Notes under the pieces: generated by a model
Databases searched by the model: none
What the model was told of the DNA's origin: nothing
What the model saw: only the letters and a program-made list of their open reading frames with translations
In this document: positions 1 to 9,187 of the stretch, piece by piece
Position numbering within the stretch: position 1 is the stretch's first letter
How the letters are laid out: the number at the start of each line of letters is the position of its first letter
Program-made: the position numbers and the translations under genes
Assembly (NCBI GenBank): GCA_020540725.1
Contig: JAJBSL010000014.1
Location: 10,399-74,398, forward strand
Direction of reading: 5' to 3'
DNA from: Lachnospiraceae bacterium EP-SM-12S-S03
Lineage (GTDB): Bacteria > Bacillota > Clostridia > Lachnospirales > Lachnospiraceae
DNA length: 64,000 nt

Positions 1-538
1 CGATCGGAAGCTGAAGGCAGATTGCATTCTTACCTAATCTTGTTTTAATCTGATCTACTGCTGCGTAGAAGTTTGCACCAAGGATGTCCATCTTGTTGAT
101 GAAAGCCATTCTAGGTACGTTGTATGTGTCAGCCTGACGCCATACGTTTTCTGACTGAGGCTCAACTCCACCCTTCGCACAGAATACACCTACTGCACCG
201 TCAAGTACACGAAGTGAACGCTCAACTTCAACTGTAAAGTCAACGTGACCCGGAGTATCAATGATGTTGATACGGTGCTCTAAAGCGCCAGCTTTCGGCT
301 TGCAGTTTTCCTGCAGTGTCCAGTGACATGTTGTAGCAGCCGAAGTAATTGTGATACCTCTTTCCTGCTCCTGGGCCATCCAGTCCATTGTAGCAGTACC
401 TTCGTGAGTATCACCAATCTTATGGTTAACACCGGTATAGTAAAGAATACGCTCTGTTGTTGTTGTCTTACCAGCATCAATATGAGCCATAATACCAATG
501 TTTCTAGTTCTATCTAATGGATATTCTCTTCCAGCCAA
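1..538 (-). CDS. fusA: Elongation factor G, N-terminal part (runs off left edge)
   Basis: This is the ribosomal translocase GTPase EF-G; only the first 179 codons lie in the window. The product begins [18 protein letters not shown] and carries the P-loop AHIDAGKTT, the switch I region with RGITITSA, the G3 motif DTPGHVDF and the G4 motif NKMD, all typical of EF-G. The start is a TTG at 538-536, chosen because GGGAGG sits 7-8 bases upstream and because the family N-terminus begins exactly there; the next in-frame ATG lies inside the P-loop and cannot be the start. It is the third gene of the rpsL-rpsG-fusA block, 14 bases after rpsG. The rest of the gene is beyond the window, so integrity is not known. 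Confidence 0.97.
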   Translation of the reverse strand, partial: MAGREYPLDRTRNIGIMAHIDAGKTTTTERILYYTGVNHKIGDTHEGTATMDWMAQEQERGITITSAATTCHWTLQENCKPKAGALEHRINIIDTPGHVDFTVEVERSLRVLDGAVGVFCAKGGVEPQSENVWRQADTYNVPRMAFINKMDILGANFYAAVDQIKTRLGKNAICLQLPI

Positions 539-552
539 GACTTTTTCCTCCC

Positions 553-1065
<513 letters not shown>

Positions 1066-1203
1066 TCATTGCTAAATTAATTCATCGGTACTCACATGTG
1101 TCTTTCTAATGATGCATATGTTCGTGCGGGACTCATCTATATAACCCGCAACCTACAGGAATCATAGTTCTGTTTGTGATACGATTTTAGTTACTTATAC
1201 TTC

Positions 1204-1626
1204 TTATTTCTTTGCGTCTTTTGGTCTCTTAGCGCCGTATTTAGAACGAGCCTGACGTCTCTTAGCAACACCTGCTGTATCAAGTGTTCCACGAACGATA
1301 TGATATCTTGTACCTGGTAAGTCTTTAACACGACCTCCACGGATAAGAACAACACTATGCTCCTGAAGGTTGTGTCCTTCACCTGGGATGTAGCTTGTTA
1401 CTTCGATACCGTTAGAAAGACGAACTCTGGCGATCTTTCTAAGAGCTGAGTTAGGTTTCTTAGGTGTAGCTGTCTTTACTGCTGTACAAACACCTCTCTT
1501 CTGTGGTGCAGAAGTATCAGTAGCTTTCTTTCTTAAAGAGTTATACCCTTTCTGTAAAGCTGGTGCTGTAGATTTCTTAACAGATGTCTGACGTCCCTTT
1601 CTTACTAACTGGTTGAATGTTGGCAT
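1204..1626 (-). CDS. rpsL: 30S ribosomal protein S12
   Basis: S12 sits at the decoding centre of the 30S subunit. The 140-residue protein begins [12 protein letters not shown] and contains [11 protein letters not shown] and [12 protein letters not shown]. Both lysines whose mutation gives streptomycin resistance in other bacteria are present, so the allele is of the sensitive type. The start follows AGGAGGTGA by 5 bases; a further ATG nine bases upstream lies inside that SD and is not the start. The length is slightly above E. coli S12 because of the insert around [12 protein letters not shown] that is usual in Firmicutes. This is the first gene of its block and has its own promoter. Confidence 0.98.
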   Translation of the reverse strand: MPTFNQLVRKGRQTSVKKSTAPALQKGYNSLRKKATDTSAPQKRGVCTAVKTATPKKPNSALRKIARVRLSNGIEVTSYIPGEGHNLQEHSVVLIRGGRVKDLPGTRYHIVRGTLDTAGVAKRRQARSKYGAKRPKDAKK

Positions 1627-1724
1627 TCCTTTCACCTCCTATGAATACTGTCTGGTTGCCGAGCGTTTATTCACTCTAGTTTATGCGCACAAAAAGAACT
1701 ATGCACTTTTATGCACGCTTAGTT

Positions 1725-1753
1725 ATTGTATTACGATATTTGTCAAAAGTCAA
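1725..1753 (-). promoter_or_regulatory. Sigma-A promoter of rpsL-rpsG-fusA
   Basis: On the minus strand TTGACT (1753-1748) and TACAAT (1730-1725) are separated by 17 bases. It lies about 100 bases upstream of rpsL and just after the end of the FNT gene. This gives the block an independent start, as expected once it is separated from rpoBC. Confidence 0.8.
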
Positions 1754-1771
1754 GGTCTATCGCAAATCTTT

Positions 1772-2377
1772 TTACTTTTTCACAAAAGGAATTAAAATCC
1801 CTCCAATACTGTTTCCAATGGTCATGATCAGCAGATACACAATTGCTTTTACTGACCATGCTCCTGCAAGACTAAAATAAAACATATTTGCAATACAGTG
1901 TTCAAATCCACTAAGGATAAATACACTGACTCCCAGGAACAGAATCACCGGATTCCCTTTTTCCTTGTATCCATCCACGGCAATATACATTAAAATACCG
2001 CAGAATACTGCCAAAATGAATATACTCAGAGGGTTGTCCCCCATTTTCACAGCACAGATGGATTCTGCCTTCGAGACAATGCCGGATATTCTTGTGTTTG
2101 AAGCTCCGAAAGCTCCCAAAGCTGTTCCCACGAGATTCCCAAGCCATGTAACAAGAAGAATGAGCAAATATTCTTTTTTCTTTTTTTCAACCACAAGATA
2201 TCCGACTTTCCCTGTATACAAAAACAATCCGTTTAGCACAATTGCATAAAGCCCGATAGCAAATAGGAACGCACCGATCACCTGATTCTCCACAGACAGA
2301 TAAACAATGCCACCCATTGCTATACCAAGCCCTGCCATGACTGCCCTGCAAAATATATTTCCTGTTTCCTTCATCAT
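1772..2377 (-). CDS. Formate/nitrite transporter (FNT) family channel
   Basis: This is a small membrane protein of about 201 residues with six predicted hydrophobic segments. The segment GFEHCIANMFYF and the late motif GNSIGGILIP match the two conserved half-repeat regions of FNT pentameric channels, which move formate, nitrite, hydrosulfide or related monovalent anions. The substrate cannot be told from sequence. The start is placed at the ATG at 2377, which follows GGAG; an ATG at 2389 and another at 2374 are alternatives. It follows the phosphohexomutase gene with almost no spacing, so it is probably the last gene of a pepD-mutase-FNT transcript. At about 200 residues it is shorter than FocA (about 285). 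Confidence 0.8.
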   Translation of the reverse strand: MMKETGNIFCRAVMAGLGIAMGGIVYLSVENQVIGAFLFAIGLYAIVLNGLFLYTGKVGYLVVEKKKKEYLLILLVTWLGNLVGTALGAFGASNTRISGIVSKAESICAVKMGDNPLSIFILAVFCGILMYIAVDGYKEKGNPVILFLGVSVFILSGFEHCIANMFYFSLAGAWSVKAIVYLLIMTIGNSIGGILIPFVKK

Positions 2378-2392
2378 GCTTCTCCACACATT

Positions 2393-3823
2393 CTACTCTT
2401 CCAATTTTAAGAAATCTTCAAATAGCTCACAGATGTGTTGCGCTTCTTTCTTTGTCTCCATCTCACAGAAAATACGAAGCAAAGGCTCTGTTCCAGAGAA
2501 ACGTGCAATGACCCATCCGCCATTTTTGAAATAGACTTTGCAGCCATCCATATAGGAGATCTTCTCAACCTCACACGGGAATTCAGGAAGAAGTCTGTCT
2601 TCCATCAGTGTCTTGTGAATCTCTGCTTTCTTTTCCAGACTGAATTTATAGTCCTTTTCCTCCATATAACAAGAGCCGTATTCTTTCCGAATCCCCTCAA
2701 TGATCTCTGACATTTTCTTTCCTGTCACCGCAAGCATCTCAATAAGAAGCGCAGCAGCATAAATTCCGTCCTTACCATTGATATGGCCTTTCACTGTAAG
2801 TCCGCCGGAAGACTCTCCACCGATGATTGCATCTGTCTCCTGCATTTTCGAAGAAATATGTTTAAATCCTACCGGAACTTCATAACATTTCTCTCCGATA
2901 CTCTCTGCAAGTTTGTCAAGCCGGTGCGTTGTGGCAATGTTTCGCACCACAGGCCCTCTCCAGCCTTTATATTTCGTCAGATAGTAATATAGAAGAACAA
3001 GAATGTCATTTGGATGAAGGAAATTTCCTTTGTCATCGATCACTCCGATTCGGTCCGCATCACCGTCTGTTGCGATTCCGATATCAAATCCGTATTCTAC
3101 CACATGAGTCTGAAGCGCACGTAGTGTGTGGGCAGATGGCGACGGCAGCTTCCCGCCAAATAATGTATCGTGCCTTTCGTGAATGGATTCCACATCACAT
3201 CTTGCTGTAAGAAGAATTGTTTTCAACGATCCTTCGCTCACACCATACATCGGATCCAAAGCAACTTTTAAGTGGCTTTCCCGGATTTTCTTTACGTCCA
3301 CTGATTCCAAAATATTATCAATATAATCATTGATCGGATTAAATTCTACTACAAGCCCCTCTTTTAAAGCTGTCTCATATGGAATAAAGTCAAGCGGTTC
3401 TTCGCCATATAACTCCTCTACCTTTGCGATATATCTCTCAATATCCTTTGTCTGCTCTTCGTTCGCATCTCTTCCCCCTTCTGTAAACACTTTGATTCCG
3501 TTATAAAGTGCCGGATTATGGCTTGCAGTCACCATATATCCATACGGGAAATGATGTTTCATTACATAAAACATCACTAGCGGTGTCGGTGAAGATCGAT
3601 TTACAAACCACGTCTTGATTCCCTCTCTGGCAAAAATTTCGGTTGCCCAGTATATGGTTTCTTTCGAAAGAAATCTGCGATCATATCCTGCTACAATCCC
3701 TTTCTCTGCAACTTGCTCGTCCTTCATCTTCATCGCCAATGCCTTTGCAAGTTTCTGGATATTTTTCTTTGTAAACTCATCTCCAATGATTGCGCGCCAT
3801 CCACCTGTTCCGAATTTAATCAT
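2393..3823 (-). CDS. Phosphoglucomutase/phosphomannomutase family protein
   Basis: This 476-residue alpha-D-phosphohexomutase interconverts hexose 1- and 6-phosphates through a phosphoserine enzyme. The catalytic serine is S101 in TASHNP, the metal loop is DGDADR at 253-258, the sugar-binding loop is GGESSGG, and the C-terminal phosphate loop is RFSGTEPLLR. All four functional loops are intact and the length is normal. Its N-terminus, IKFGTGGWRAIIGDEF, differs from GlmM, so I do not assign glmM; whether it works on glucose or mannose phosphate is open. It lies 26 bases after pepD and 15 bases before the FNT start, in one apparent operon. Confidence 0.9.
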   Translation of the reverse strand: MIKFGTGGWRAIIGDEFTKKNIQKLAKALAMKMKDEQVAEKGIVAGYDRRFLSKETIYWATEIFAREGIKTWFVNRSSPTPLVMFYVMKHHFPYGYMVTASHNPALYNGIKVFTEGGRDANEEQTKDIERYIAKVEELYGEEPLDFIPYETALKEGLVVEFNPINDYIDNILESVDVKKIRESHLKVALDPMYGVSEGSLKTILLTARCDVESIHERHDTLFGGKLPSPSAHTLRALQTHVVEYGFDIGIATDGDADRIGVIDDKGNFLHPNDILVLLYYYLTKYKGWRGPVVRNIATTHRLDKLAESIGEKCYEVPVGFKHISSKMQETDAIIGGESSGGLTVKGHINGKDGIYAAALLIEMLAVTGKKMSEIIEGIRKEYGSCYMEEKDYKFSLEKKAEIHKTLMEDRLLPEFPCEVEKISYMDGCKVYFKNGGWVIARFSGTEPLLRIFCEMETKKEAQHICELFEDFLKLEE

Positions 3824-3849
3824 TTTGTTTCCTCCTTAAATGTCTTTCC

Positions 3850-5280
3850 TTAAACGTCTTTCTTTAAAATTGCTTTGATCAATTCCCATACATTTTCAAT
3901 GGATTGTTTTGATACTTTCTCCCTCGGAGAGTGTACATCAAACATGGTTGGTCCCATGGAAAGAATATCTGCATCCTGGATTTTAGCCGCCCAATAGCCA
4001 CACTCCAAACCGGCATGTATTGCTTCCACTTTTGGTTCTATTCCAAATAATTCTTTATACTTTTCTACTGCTCTGTCACGGAGTGGAGACTCCTCCTTAA
4101 ACTGCCATCCCGGATATACACCGGACCATTGGCATTCTGCACCAAATATATCTGCGATCATTTGCACCTTATCCCTGATAAAATACTTCTCAGATTCTAC
4201 AGAACTTCTAAGAGCAGATTCCAATACGATGGCTCCATCTTTCTCTTCCATACTTCCTGTATTGATCGATGTCTGCACAAGCCCCTGTACCGACATTGAC
4301 ATATTCATGACTCCCTGTGGCATCGAGGTGAGTACTCCACGTAATCTTCCAAGCATTTCCTCGGTAAATACCTCACAAGATGAAACTTTTCCCAGATTTT
4401 CCACCTGAACTTCTACATAATCTGAAGCTGCCAGCTCATTTTGGAACATTTTCTCTAACTGTCTCAGACATTCCAGCATCTCATTGACTCTTTCTTCTCT
4501 TATATAAATTTCCATCTTCGCATTGCTGGAAATTGCATTGGATTTTCCCGGTGCCTCTATCGTTCCGACTTTCACATCATAGTCTTTCAATGCCATGAAA
4601 ACTCTTCCTGCAAGTTGGATCGCATTTCCTCTCTCCAAATGAATTTCCATTCCGGAATGTCCGCCCTTGAGTCCTTTTAAAGCCACCTCAAATTTCTCAA
4701 AGTTTCCCGTTTCCATCTTCCGTTCAACCGGAACCTTCACTGCGCTTCGCATACCACCTGCACAACCACTGCAAAAAGACCCTTCCACTTCTGTATCGAG
4801 ATTCATAACCATTTTCCCTTCCAGATCGGCAACATCTAGATTAGAAGCTCCAAGAAGTCCTACTTCTTCACATGTGGTGAAAATGAATTCGAGAGGCGGA
4901 TGCGACAACTCCTTCTCTGCCATAAGCATCATGGCATAGCTGACCGCAATTCCGTTATCTGCACCAAGAGATGTTCCGTCTGCACGCAAAAACTCTCCAT
5001 CGTCCATTACTCTGATTCCATCCTCATATATATGACTGACTCCTTCTCCCACAACATATACCATATCAATATGCCCTTGGATCATGACAGGTGTCTCGTC
5101 TTCTCTTCCTTTCGTACCCGGCTTCTTCACGAGAACATTATAATGCTCATCTTGTTTTACCCAAAGACCTAAATCCTTTGCGAATTTCACAAGAAAATCA
5201 CTTGCTGCCTTCTCATCTCCTGATTGTCTCGGAATAGCCGAAAGTTGTTTAAAATAGGAAATTATCTTTTCCAGTTCCAT
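3850..5280 (-). CDS. pepD: Aminoacyl-histidine dipeptidase PepD (M20 family)
   Basis: This cytosolic zinc dipeptidase cleaves beta-alanyl- or aminoacyl-histidine dipeptides and other dipeptides. Metal-binding elements are visible: QGHIDMV (H70, D72), the bridging aspartate D108 in GADNGI, and the glutamate pair at 138-139 in [11 protein letters not shown]. The dimerisation region follows, starting around [13 protein letters not shown]. At 476 residues it is full length. A GGAGGAGGG stretch lies upstream of the ATG. It is the first gene of the pepD-phosphohexomutase-FNT run and is divergent from the Spo0A-domain gene, with a visible promoter in between. Confidence 0.92.
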   Translation of the reverse strand: MELEKIISYFKQLSAIPRQSGDEKAASDFLVKFAKDLGLWVKQDEHYNVLVKKPGTKGREDETPVMIQGHIDMVYVVGEGVSHIYEDGIRVMDDGEFLRADGTSLGADNGIAVSYAMMLMAEKELSHPPLEFIFTTCEEVGLLGASNLDVADLEGKMVMNLDTEVEGSFCSGCAGGMRSAVKVPVERKMETGNFEKFEVALKGLKGGHSGMEIHLERGNAIQLAGRVFMALKDYDVKVGTIEAPGKSNAISSNAKMEIYIREERVNEMLECLRQLEKMFQNELAASDYVEVQVENLGKVSSCEVFTEEMLGRLRGVLTSMPQGVMNMSMSVQGLVQTSINTGSMEEKDGAIVLESALRSSVESEKYFIRDKVQMIADIFGAECQWSGVYPGWQFKEESPLRDRAVEKYKELFGIEPKVEAIHAGLECGYWAAKIQDADILSMGPTMFDVHSPREKVSKQSIENVWELIKAILKKDV

Positions 5281-5316
5281 TTCAAGTACCCTCCTCCATT
5301 GTCATCTTATATTTTG

Positions 5317-5345
5317 ATTGTATTACACCTTTTGTTCACTGTAAA
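5317..5345 (-). promoter_or_regulatory. Sigma-A promoter of the pepD operon
   Basis: Minus strand TTTACA (5345-5340) and TACAAT (5322-5317) are 17 bases apart, about 40 bases upstream of the pepD ATG. Confidence 0.7.
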
Positions 5346-5421
5346 CAACTCTTTTGTCTTTTCCTGCTTACTTTTACAAATAATGCCAAGAATTGTCATG
5401 GTTTCCCGTCGCATTCTGTCT

Positions 5422-5427
5422 TATAAT
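5422..5427 (+). promoter_or_regulatory. Candidate -10 box of the Spo0A-domain gene
   Basis: TATAAT lies 52 bases before the start codon of the Spo0A-like gene. No good -35 is found 16-18 bases upstream (the hexamer there is TGGTTT), so an activator or another sigma factor could be involved. No clear 0A box (TGTCGAA) is seen here. Confidence 0.4.
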
Positions 5428-5478
5428 ATACAAGGACGCAAACGGAAAATACTATTACTTGAAAAGGAGACAACATTT

Positions 5479-6015
5479 ATGTTAAACACAACACATGCGG
5501 CTGCCATTCAACAATCCGGACACCTGCACTTAGGAGATCCTTACACTTTACAATTCAATTTAGAAATTTCCCGGGAAAGTATGTTAGATCTTTTGAAATA
5601 TCTGACGGGCAAACAAATTCTCCGGTATCCCACATCATCCGATACCGTAGAACAGGAGATTTCTTCCAATGCGTTAGAGTCACAGATAGCATCTATTATT
5701 CAGGAAATCGGAATCCCCGCTCACATTATGGGATATCGTTATCTAAAAGATGCCATCGCATTGTCTATTAAGGACAGCGAATGTATCAATGCCATTACAA
5801 AAATCGTTTACCCGGAAGTCGCATCCAAAAATAACACGACTGCAAGCCGTGTAGAACGCGCCATCCGCCATGCCATAGAAGTTGCATGGAGCAGAGGAAA
5901 CACAGAAGTTCTTGACCGCTTCTTTGGATATACCATCAATCCTTCAGCAGGAAGACCTACCAATTCAGAGTTCATCGCTCTTATTGCTGACGGAATCCGA
6001 ATGAAAAAATTCTAA
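5479..6015 (+). CDS. Free-standing Spo0A C-terminal (effector) domain protein
   Basis: The 178-residue product has no phosphoacceptor receiver domain. Residues about 75-178 match the DNA-binding domain of the sporulation master regulator Spo0A, including the near-invariant recognition region [20 protein letters not shown] and the later [12 protein letters not shown]. The first 75 residues are not recognised. The start is the ATG that follows AAGGAGAC; longer in-frame upstream extension reads through the intergenic region and lacks an SD. It is one of few plus-strand genes here, divergent from pepD and closed by a strong hairpin terminator. Without a receiver it would bind 0A-like boxes independently of the phosphorelay, either competing with Spo0A or controlling a separate gene set. 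That role is inference. Confidence 0.88.
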   Translation: MLNTTHAAAIQQSGHLHLGDPYTLQFNLEISRESMLDLLKYLTGKQILRYPTSSDTVEQEISSNALESQIASIIQEIGIPAHIMGYRYLKDAIALSIKDSECINAITKIVYPEVASKNNTTASRVERAIRHAIEVAWSRGNTEVLDRFFGYTINPSAGRPTNSEFIALIADGIRMKKF

Positions 6016-6044
6016 CCAAATCACCTTAATTACAAGATCAAAAT

Positions 6045-6099
6045 AAAAGTGTGTGTCAGAAAGCCGAATTAAAATCCGCCCTTTCTAACACACACTTTT
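6045..6099. terminator. Bidirectional terminator between converging genes
   Basis: Arms at 6045-6063 and 6081-6099 (AAAGTGTGTGT with its complement, extended by AGAAAG/CTTTCT) form a stem of up to 19 bp with one mismatch. T-rich tracts occur on both sides. It closes the Spo0A-like gene on plus and the M24 peptidase gene on minus. Confidence 0.85.
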
Positions 6100-6122
6100 C
6101 ATTTGAATGCTATTTCATTCTT

Positions 6123-7211
6123 TTACTCTTCCGGCACTACAATTAAATCTTTTGTATAGTGGTTCAGTACTTCGCATCCGTCTTCTGTAATGATTACAAG
6201 GTCTTCGATACGAACTCCGATTCCTTCATCCGGTAAATAGATACCCGGCTCAATAGAGAAGCACTGACCAACCTGGATGATATCTTCATTTACAGAAGAT
6301 ACATCTCCGAACTCATGGTCTTCCATACCAATAGAATGTCCTGTTCTATGTGTAAAGTACTGTCCAAATCCTTTTTCTGTGATGTAATCTCTACAAGCAA
6401 GATCAACGTCACACATTCTGTTTCCAGGTTTTGCTGCTGCAATACCTCTTAACTGTGCTTCTTTTACAACTTCGTATACTTCTCTTGCTCTGTCAGATAC
6501 TTCACCGATGAATACTGTTCTTGTCATATCTGAACAGTAGTTATTCAAAATACCACCGATATCAAGAACTACAGAATCTCCACGTTTTCCTTTTGTATTG
6601 TCTGTTACATGATGTGGATCTGCACCAGATTTACCATATCCTGTAATCGGATCAAAAGATACATCAGAATGTCCTGTTTTTGCATACATATCACGAACGA
6701 TTGCGTTCAATTCAACCTCTGTATATCCTTTTACTACAAGCGGAACTAACTGCTCCATAATTTTATCGTTCTCTAAAGAAGCTTTTCTCATTAATTCCTG
6801 CTCATGCTCGTCTTTGATCATTCTTACATAGTCAACGATAGGAGAACCGTTTACAAACTTGCTTCCTGCACCTAACTCCATAAGTCTTAATAAGAATCTT
6901 GCCGGCCATGTCTTGTCCACACCAACAGTTTTATCTTTCTCTACAAACTGGCTTAAAATCTCAACGCCGTCCTGAACGTCATTGAAGTAAACTAATTCCA
7001 CACCAAGATCTTCTTCCTGTGGGAATAATTCGTTGATCACCATTTTGTGATTTCCATTTACATTAAGGTAAAGAGCTAAAAGTCTCTCGCCCGGAGCGAT
7101 TTTTTTACCTACTAAGTAGTAAATTGCTAATGGGTCAGAGATAATAAGCTGTGGTACCTCATGCTCTTCCATTGATTTTAAGATTCTTCCTAATTTGCCT
7201 GCATCCATCAT
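6123..7211 (-). CDS. M24 family aminopeptidase (Xaa-Pro peptidase type)
   Basis: This 362-residue two-domain metallopeptidase has an N-terminal creatinase-like domain (about 1-130) and a C-terminal pita-bread catalytic domain. All five metal ligands are visible: D217 (VVLDIGG), D228 (SDMTRT), H292 (RTGHSIG), E321 (SIEPGIY) and E336 (VRIEDL). The family removes N-terminal residues before proline or hydrolyses Xaa-Pro dipeptides; which of these applies is not clear. GAGGAGG precedes the ATG. The gene is monocistronic, with a fully consensus promoter upstream and a terminator downstream. Confidence 0.92.
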   Translation of the reverse strand: MMDAGKLGRILKSMEEHEVPQLIISDPLAIYYLVGKKIAPGERLLALYLNVNGNHKMVINELFPQEEDLGVELVYFNDVQDGVEILSQFVEKDKTVGVDKTWPARFLLRLMELGAGSKFVNGSPIVDYVRMIKDEHEQELMRKASLENDKIMEQLVPLVVKGYTEVELNAIVRDMYAKTGHSDVSFDPITGYGKSGADPHHVTDNTKGKRGDSVVLDIGGILNNYCSDMTRTVFIGEVSDRAREVYEVVKEAQLRGIAAAKPGNRMCDVDLACRDYITEKGFGQYFTHRTGHSIGMEDHEFGDVSSVNEDIIQVGQCFSIEPGIYLPDEGIGVRIEDLVIITEDGCEVLNHYTKDLIVVPEE

Positions 7212-7259
7212 TGTAGTATGCCTCCTCTTTTTTGTTGTGTGTATTCACACGCTACTTTT

Positions 7260-7288
7260 ATTATATTCTTCATTTCATACTCTGTCAA
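7260..7288 (-). promoter_or_regulatory. Perfect consensus sigma-A promoter of the M24 peptidase gene
   Basis: Minus strand TTGACA (7288-7283), 17-base spacer and TATAAT (7265-7260). It overlaps the stop codon of the upstream ECF S-component gene. Confidence 0.85.
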
Positions 7289-7797
7289 TAAGATTGGACA
7301 AGCCTGTTCACAATATTATAAATTGGTTTAAACAACACAAGTATGATCACAAAATTCCCTACTCCGTGGAAAATGTCAAATAAGATCCCGGCAGTCCACC
7401 AGGCAACTCCTGCTCCGATTCCACCAGCTATCGCGTAAGGAATGGCACACAACGCACCAAACGAAAGACCGAATCCGCCGCCTACCACTGCCCACATTAT
7501 TACGCTTTTGTTCTTTCTCATGATCCGTACAATCATGTAAAGAATCGTCCACACATAAAGATACATGATCCACCAGATCCCGAAGCCATAGAAAAGGCCC
7601 TCAAGCAATGCAAAGGTATATATGATCAAGAGTGTTTTCCTCTCTAAAACAAGTGTAAACACGATAATCAAGACGGATACCGGTTCGATATTTGGAAGAA
7701 AACCGAATGCTACCTGAAGCACAAATACAACGGCAGCAAGAAGGCCACAAAGTACAACATCTTTCGTCCTCAATTTCTGATCCCGCCTTTTACTCAC
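7285..7797 (-). CDS. ECF transporter S component (probable corrinoid-related)
   Basis: This 170-residue integral membrane protein with about six hydrophobic segments resembles substrate-binding S components of energy-coupling factor importers (N-terminal TKDVVLCGLLAAVVFVLQ, central GGGFGLSFG, C-terminal GVGNFVIILVLFKP). Such proteins rely on a shared EcfAA'T module encoded elsewhere. Its start overlaps the end of the DUF4430 gene by 8 bases, so the two are translationally coupled, and both lie behind a cobalamin riboswitch. I infer that the pair imports cobalamin, cobinamide or a cobalamin building block. Other S-component substrates cannot be excluded from the protein alone. Confidence 0.75.
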   Translation of the reverse strand: MSKRRDQKLRTKDVVLCGLLAAVVFVLQVAFGFLPNIEPVSVLIIVFTLVLERKTLLIIYTFALLEGLFYGFGIWWIMYLYVWTILYMIVRIMRKNKSVIMWAVVGGGFGLSFGALCAIPYAIAGGIGAGVAWWTAGILFDIFHGVGNFVIILVLFKPIYNIVNRLVQSY

Positions 7798-8206
7798 CTA
7801 TTGTATAGATAATTTCAAACTTATCTCCGTCAGCTACCGGCTGTTCTGAAACACCGTAATTGCAATATTCTCCATTTACTGTAAATGCCCAGTATGCTCC
7901 ATCATCTTCGTAAACTGCTTTCTCACCATTGACGGTGTCTACCATAAGGCCATAGTCACCTTCTGTTCCCGAATAAGTAAGTCCCTCTTCCTTCGCATCG
8001 TCCATGGCGCCCTGCAGATATTCTGCATCTGTATGGATCTCATATTCTGTTTTCTTACCCTCTTCACTTACAACCGTAATGGCTACTTCTTTTGCACCTT
8101 TTTGAGTCTCCGGTCTTGTAAAATAGTACACTGCTCCAAGAATGGCAACGACCGCAATAAATGCTACTACTCCAAGAATGACTTTTTTGTTTTGTTTCTT
8201 TTCCAT
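7790..8206 (-). CDS. Membrane-anchored DUF4430 (transcobalamin-like) protein
   Basis: The 138-residue product has a basic N-terminus, one hydrophobic anchor (about residues 9-27, ending before YYFTRPE) and an extracellular domain ending AYWAFTVNGEYCNYGVSEQPVADGDKFEIIYTI. The AYWAFTVNG...G...V.DGD pattern is that of DUF4430, a domain related to the C-terminal part of transcobalamin/intrinsic factor. There is no lipobox, so it is probably anchored by the uncleaved helix. It directly follows a cobalamin riboswitch and is coupled to an ECF S component, so it may present corrinoid to that transporter. The binding role is inference. The start is preceded by AGGAGAG. Confidence 0.8.
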   Translation of the reverse strand: MEKKQNKKVILGVVAFIAVVAILGAVYYFTRPETQKGAKEVAITVVSEEGKKTEYEIHTDAEYLQGAMDDAKEEGLTYSGTEGDYGLMVDTVNGEKAVYEDDGAYWAFTVNGEYCNYGVSEQPVADGDKFEIIYTIGE

Positions 8207-8364
8207 TTTTCTCTCCTATTCTTTCATCCTAAAAATATTATGAGTCCGAGACTTGCTCACCAGCCTCGACATGGGATTCCATTCAACTTTAGCTCATAAA
8301 CTACATGATCGAATCCCTGTGCATACTCGCGAAATGTTTATCTTCGTCAGAACTCTGGCTTAGA

Positions 8365-8565
8365 TATATGGCAGGTCTCCTGGCTTCGCTTCAACCTCAG
8401 AAACACCTTCTCGATATGAAATCATATCAATGGTTTCTGTTCCTTTGTCCACGTTACAGTAGAGGTGACTGCTCCGGTCTTTCACCGGATTCCCTATTAT
8501 TGCTTCCGGAAAATCTCCGGTCGCAACCACATTTCGTCTCTATTGAGTTGCAGTATCTATTGTAT
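8365..8565 (-). ncRNA. Cobalamin (AdoCbl-type) riboswitch
   Basis: On the minus strand the conserved B12 box GAAGCCAGGAGACCTGCC ends near 8370. Upstream of it are TAGGGAATCCGGTGAAAG, GACCGGAGCAGTCACC and a CTACTGT element, in the order seen in cobalamin riboswitches. The 150 bases down to the DUF4430 start form the expression platform. They contain a hairpin with GGGATTC/GAATCCC arms and further GAG/CTC-rich pairing, but I see no T-run terminator, so control may act on translation. Boundaries are approximate. Confidence 0.93.
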
Positions 8566-8715
8566 ATGGTTTTTCATAAGAAATCCAGTATTTTTTCATC
8601 TGATTTTATACCCCATATTTTTAATATAAAACAAATATTTTTTAATGTTTGTCATTAAAATTTAATTGACATTTCAAATGCAAGAAGAAATCGACGAATT
8701 ATTGTAGGTGATGGC
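8566..8715. other. AT-rich spacer between riboswitch and XRE gene
   Basis: This divergent intergenic region must hold promoters for both directions. On the minus strand a TACAAT-like -10 occurs near the start of the riboswitch, but no convincing -35 is visible. Nothing else is recognised. Confidence 0.4.
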
Positions 8716-8934
8716 ATGGCAATTATATTAAGATTAGACCGCATGATGGCGGATCGAAAAATGTCTTTAAATGAATTAGCAGAAAAGGTCGGAATTTCCA
8801 ACGTAAATCTTTCGAAGATTAAGACCGGAAAAGTAAGCGCAATCCGATTTTCAACGTTAAATGCAATCTGTGATGTACTCGATTGTCAACCTGGAGATAT
8901 ATTAGAATTTACGAGAGATGAAAAAACAGAATAA
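8716..8934 (+). CDS. Small XRE/Cro-type HTH regulator
   Basis: The whole 72-residue protein is a helix-turn-helix domain: MSLNELAEKVGISNVNLSKIKTGK includes the helix-turn-helix, followed by LNAICDVLDCQPGDILEF. It resembles the short YozG-type regulators common in Firmicutes. No sensor domain is present. The gene stands alone on the plus strand between the corrinoid unit and the feo operon, and ends at a bidirectional terminator. Targets are unknown. Confidence 0.88.
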   Translation: MAIILRLDRMMADRKMSLNELAEKVGISNVNLSKIKTGKVSAIRFSTLNAICDVLDCQPGDILEFTRDEKTE

Positions 8935-8943
8935 ACAAAAAAG

Positions 8944-8975
8944 AAGCATCGGTTCTTTCTTCCGATGCTCCTTTT
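8944..8975. terminator. Bidirectional terminator, XRE gene / feo operon
   Basis: GCATCGG (8946-8952) pairs with CCGATGC (8962-8968). A T-rich tract follows on plus, and a longer T6 run follows on minus, where it closes feoA-feoB. Confidence 0.85.
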
Positions 8976-9006
8976 AACTTAAGATTTATGTAAAAAAATG
9001 AACACG

Positions 9007-9165
9007 CTACTTTGTTTTTGAATCACATCCGCCATTACAATGCGGGCAGCTTCCTCCGGATGGACATCCGATACACTTCGTTCCGCTCTTCTTTGCCTTC
9101 ACGATGTATGCAACCGCTGCTCCAACTGCCAAAACAATAATTCCTCCAACAATGATATTTGCCAT
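9007..9165 (-). CDS. FeoB-associated Cys-rich membrane peptide
   Basis: This 52-residue peptide follows feoB by 22 bases. It has an N-terminal membrane helix (ANIIVGGIIVLAVGAAVAYIV, about residues 2-22), a basic turn KAKKSG, and a short Cys-rich tail with cysteines at 31, 34, 40, 43 and 47 (CIGCPSGGSCPHC). This is the FeoB-associated Cys-rich layout; such peptides are thought to help ferrous iron handling at the FeoB exit, though the mechanism is not settled. GAGGTG precedes the ATG. It is the last gene of the feo operon. Confidence 0.87.
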   Translation of the reverse strand: MANIIVGGIIVLAVGAAVAYIVKAKKSGTKCIGCPSGGSCPHCNGGCDSKTK

Positions 9166-9187
9166 AATTTACACCTCTTTTTTATCA

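Noticed and set aside
280..498. Minus-strand 72-codon frame in the fusA region
   Set aside because: Out of frame with EF-G, which reads through with a TTG start and all GTPase motifs.
5281..5478. Spo0A box (TGTCGAA) upstream of the Spo0A-domain gene
   Set aside because: Only loose matches such as CCGTCGCA were found.
8305..8658. Plus-strand open frame of 117 codons
   Set aside because: It lies opposite the cobalamin riboswitch; the conserved RNA motifs explain the sequence.
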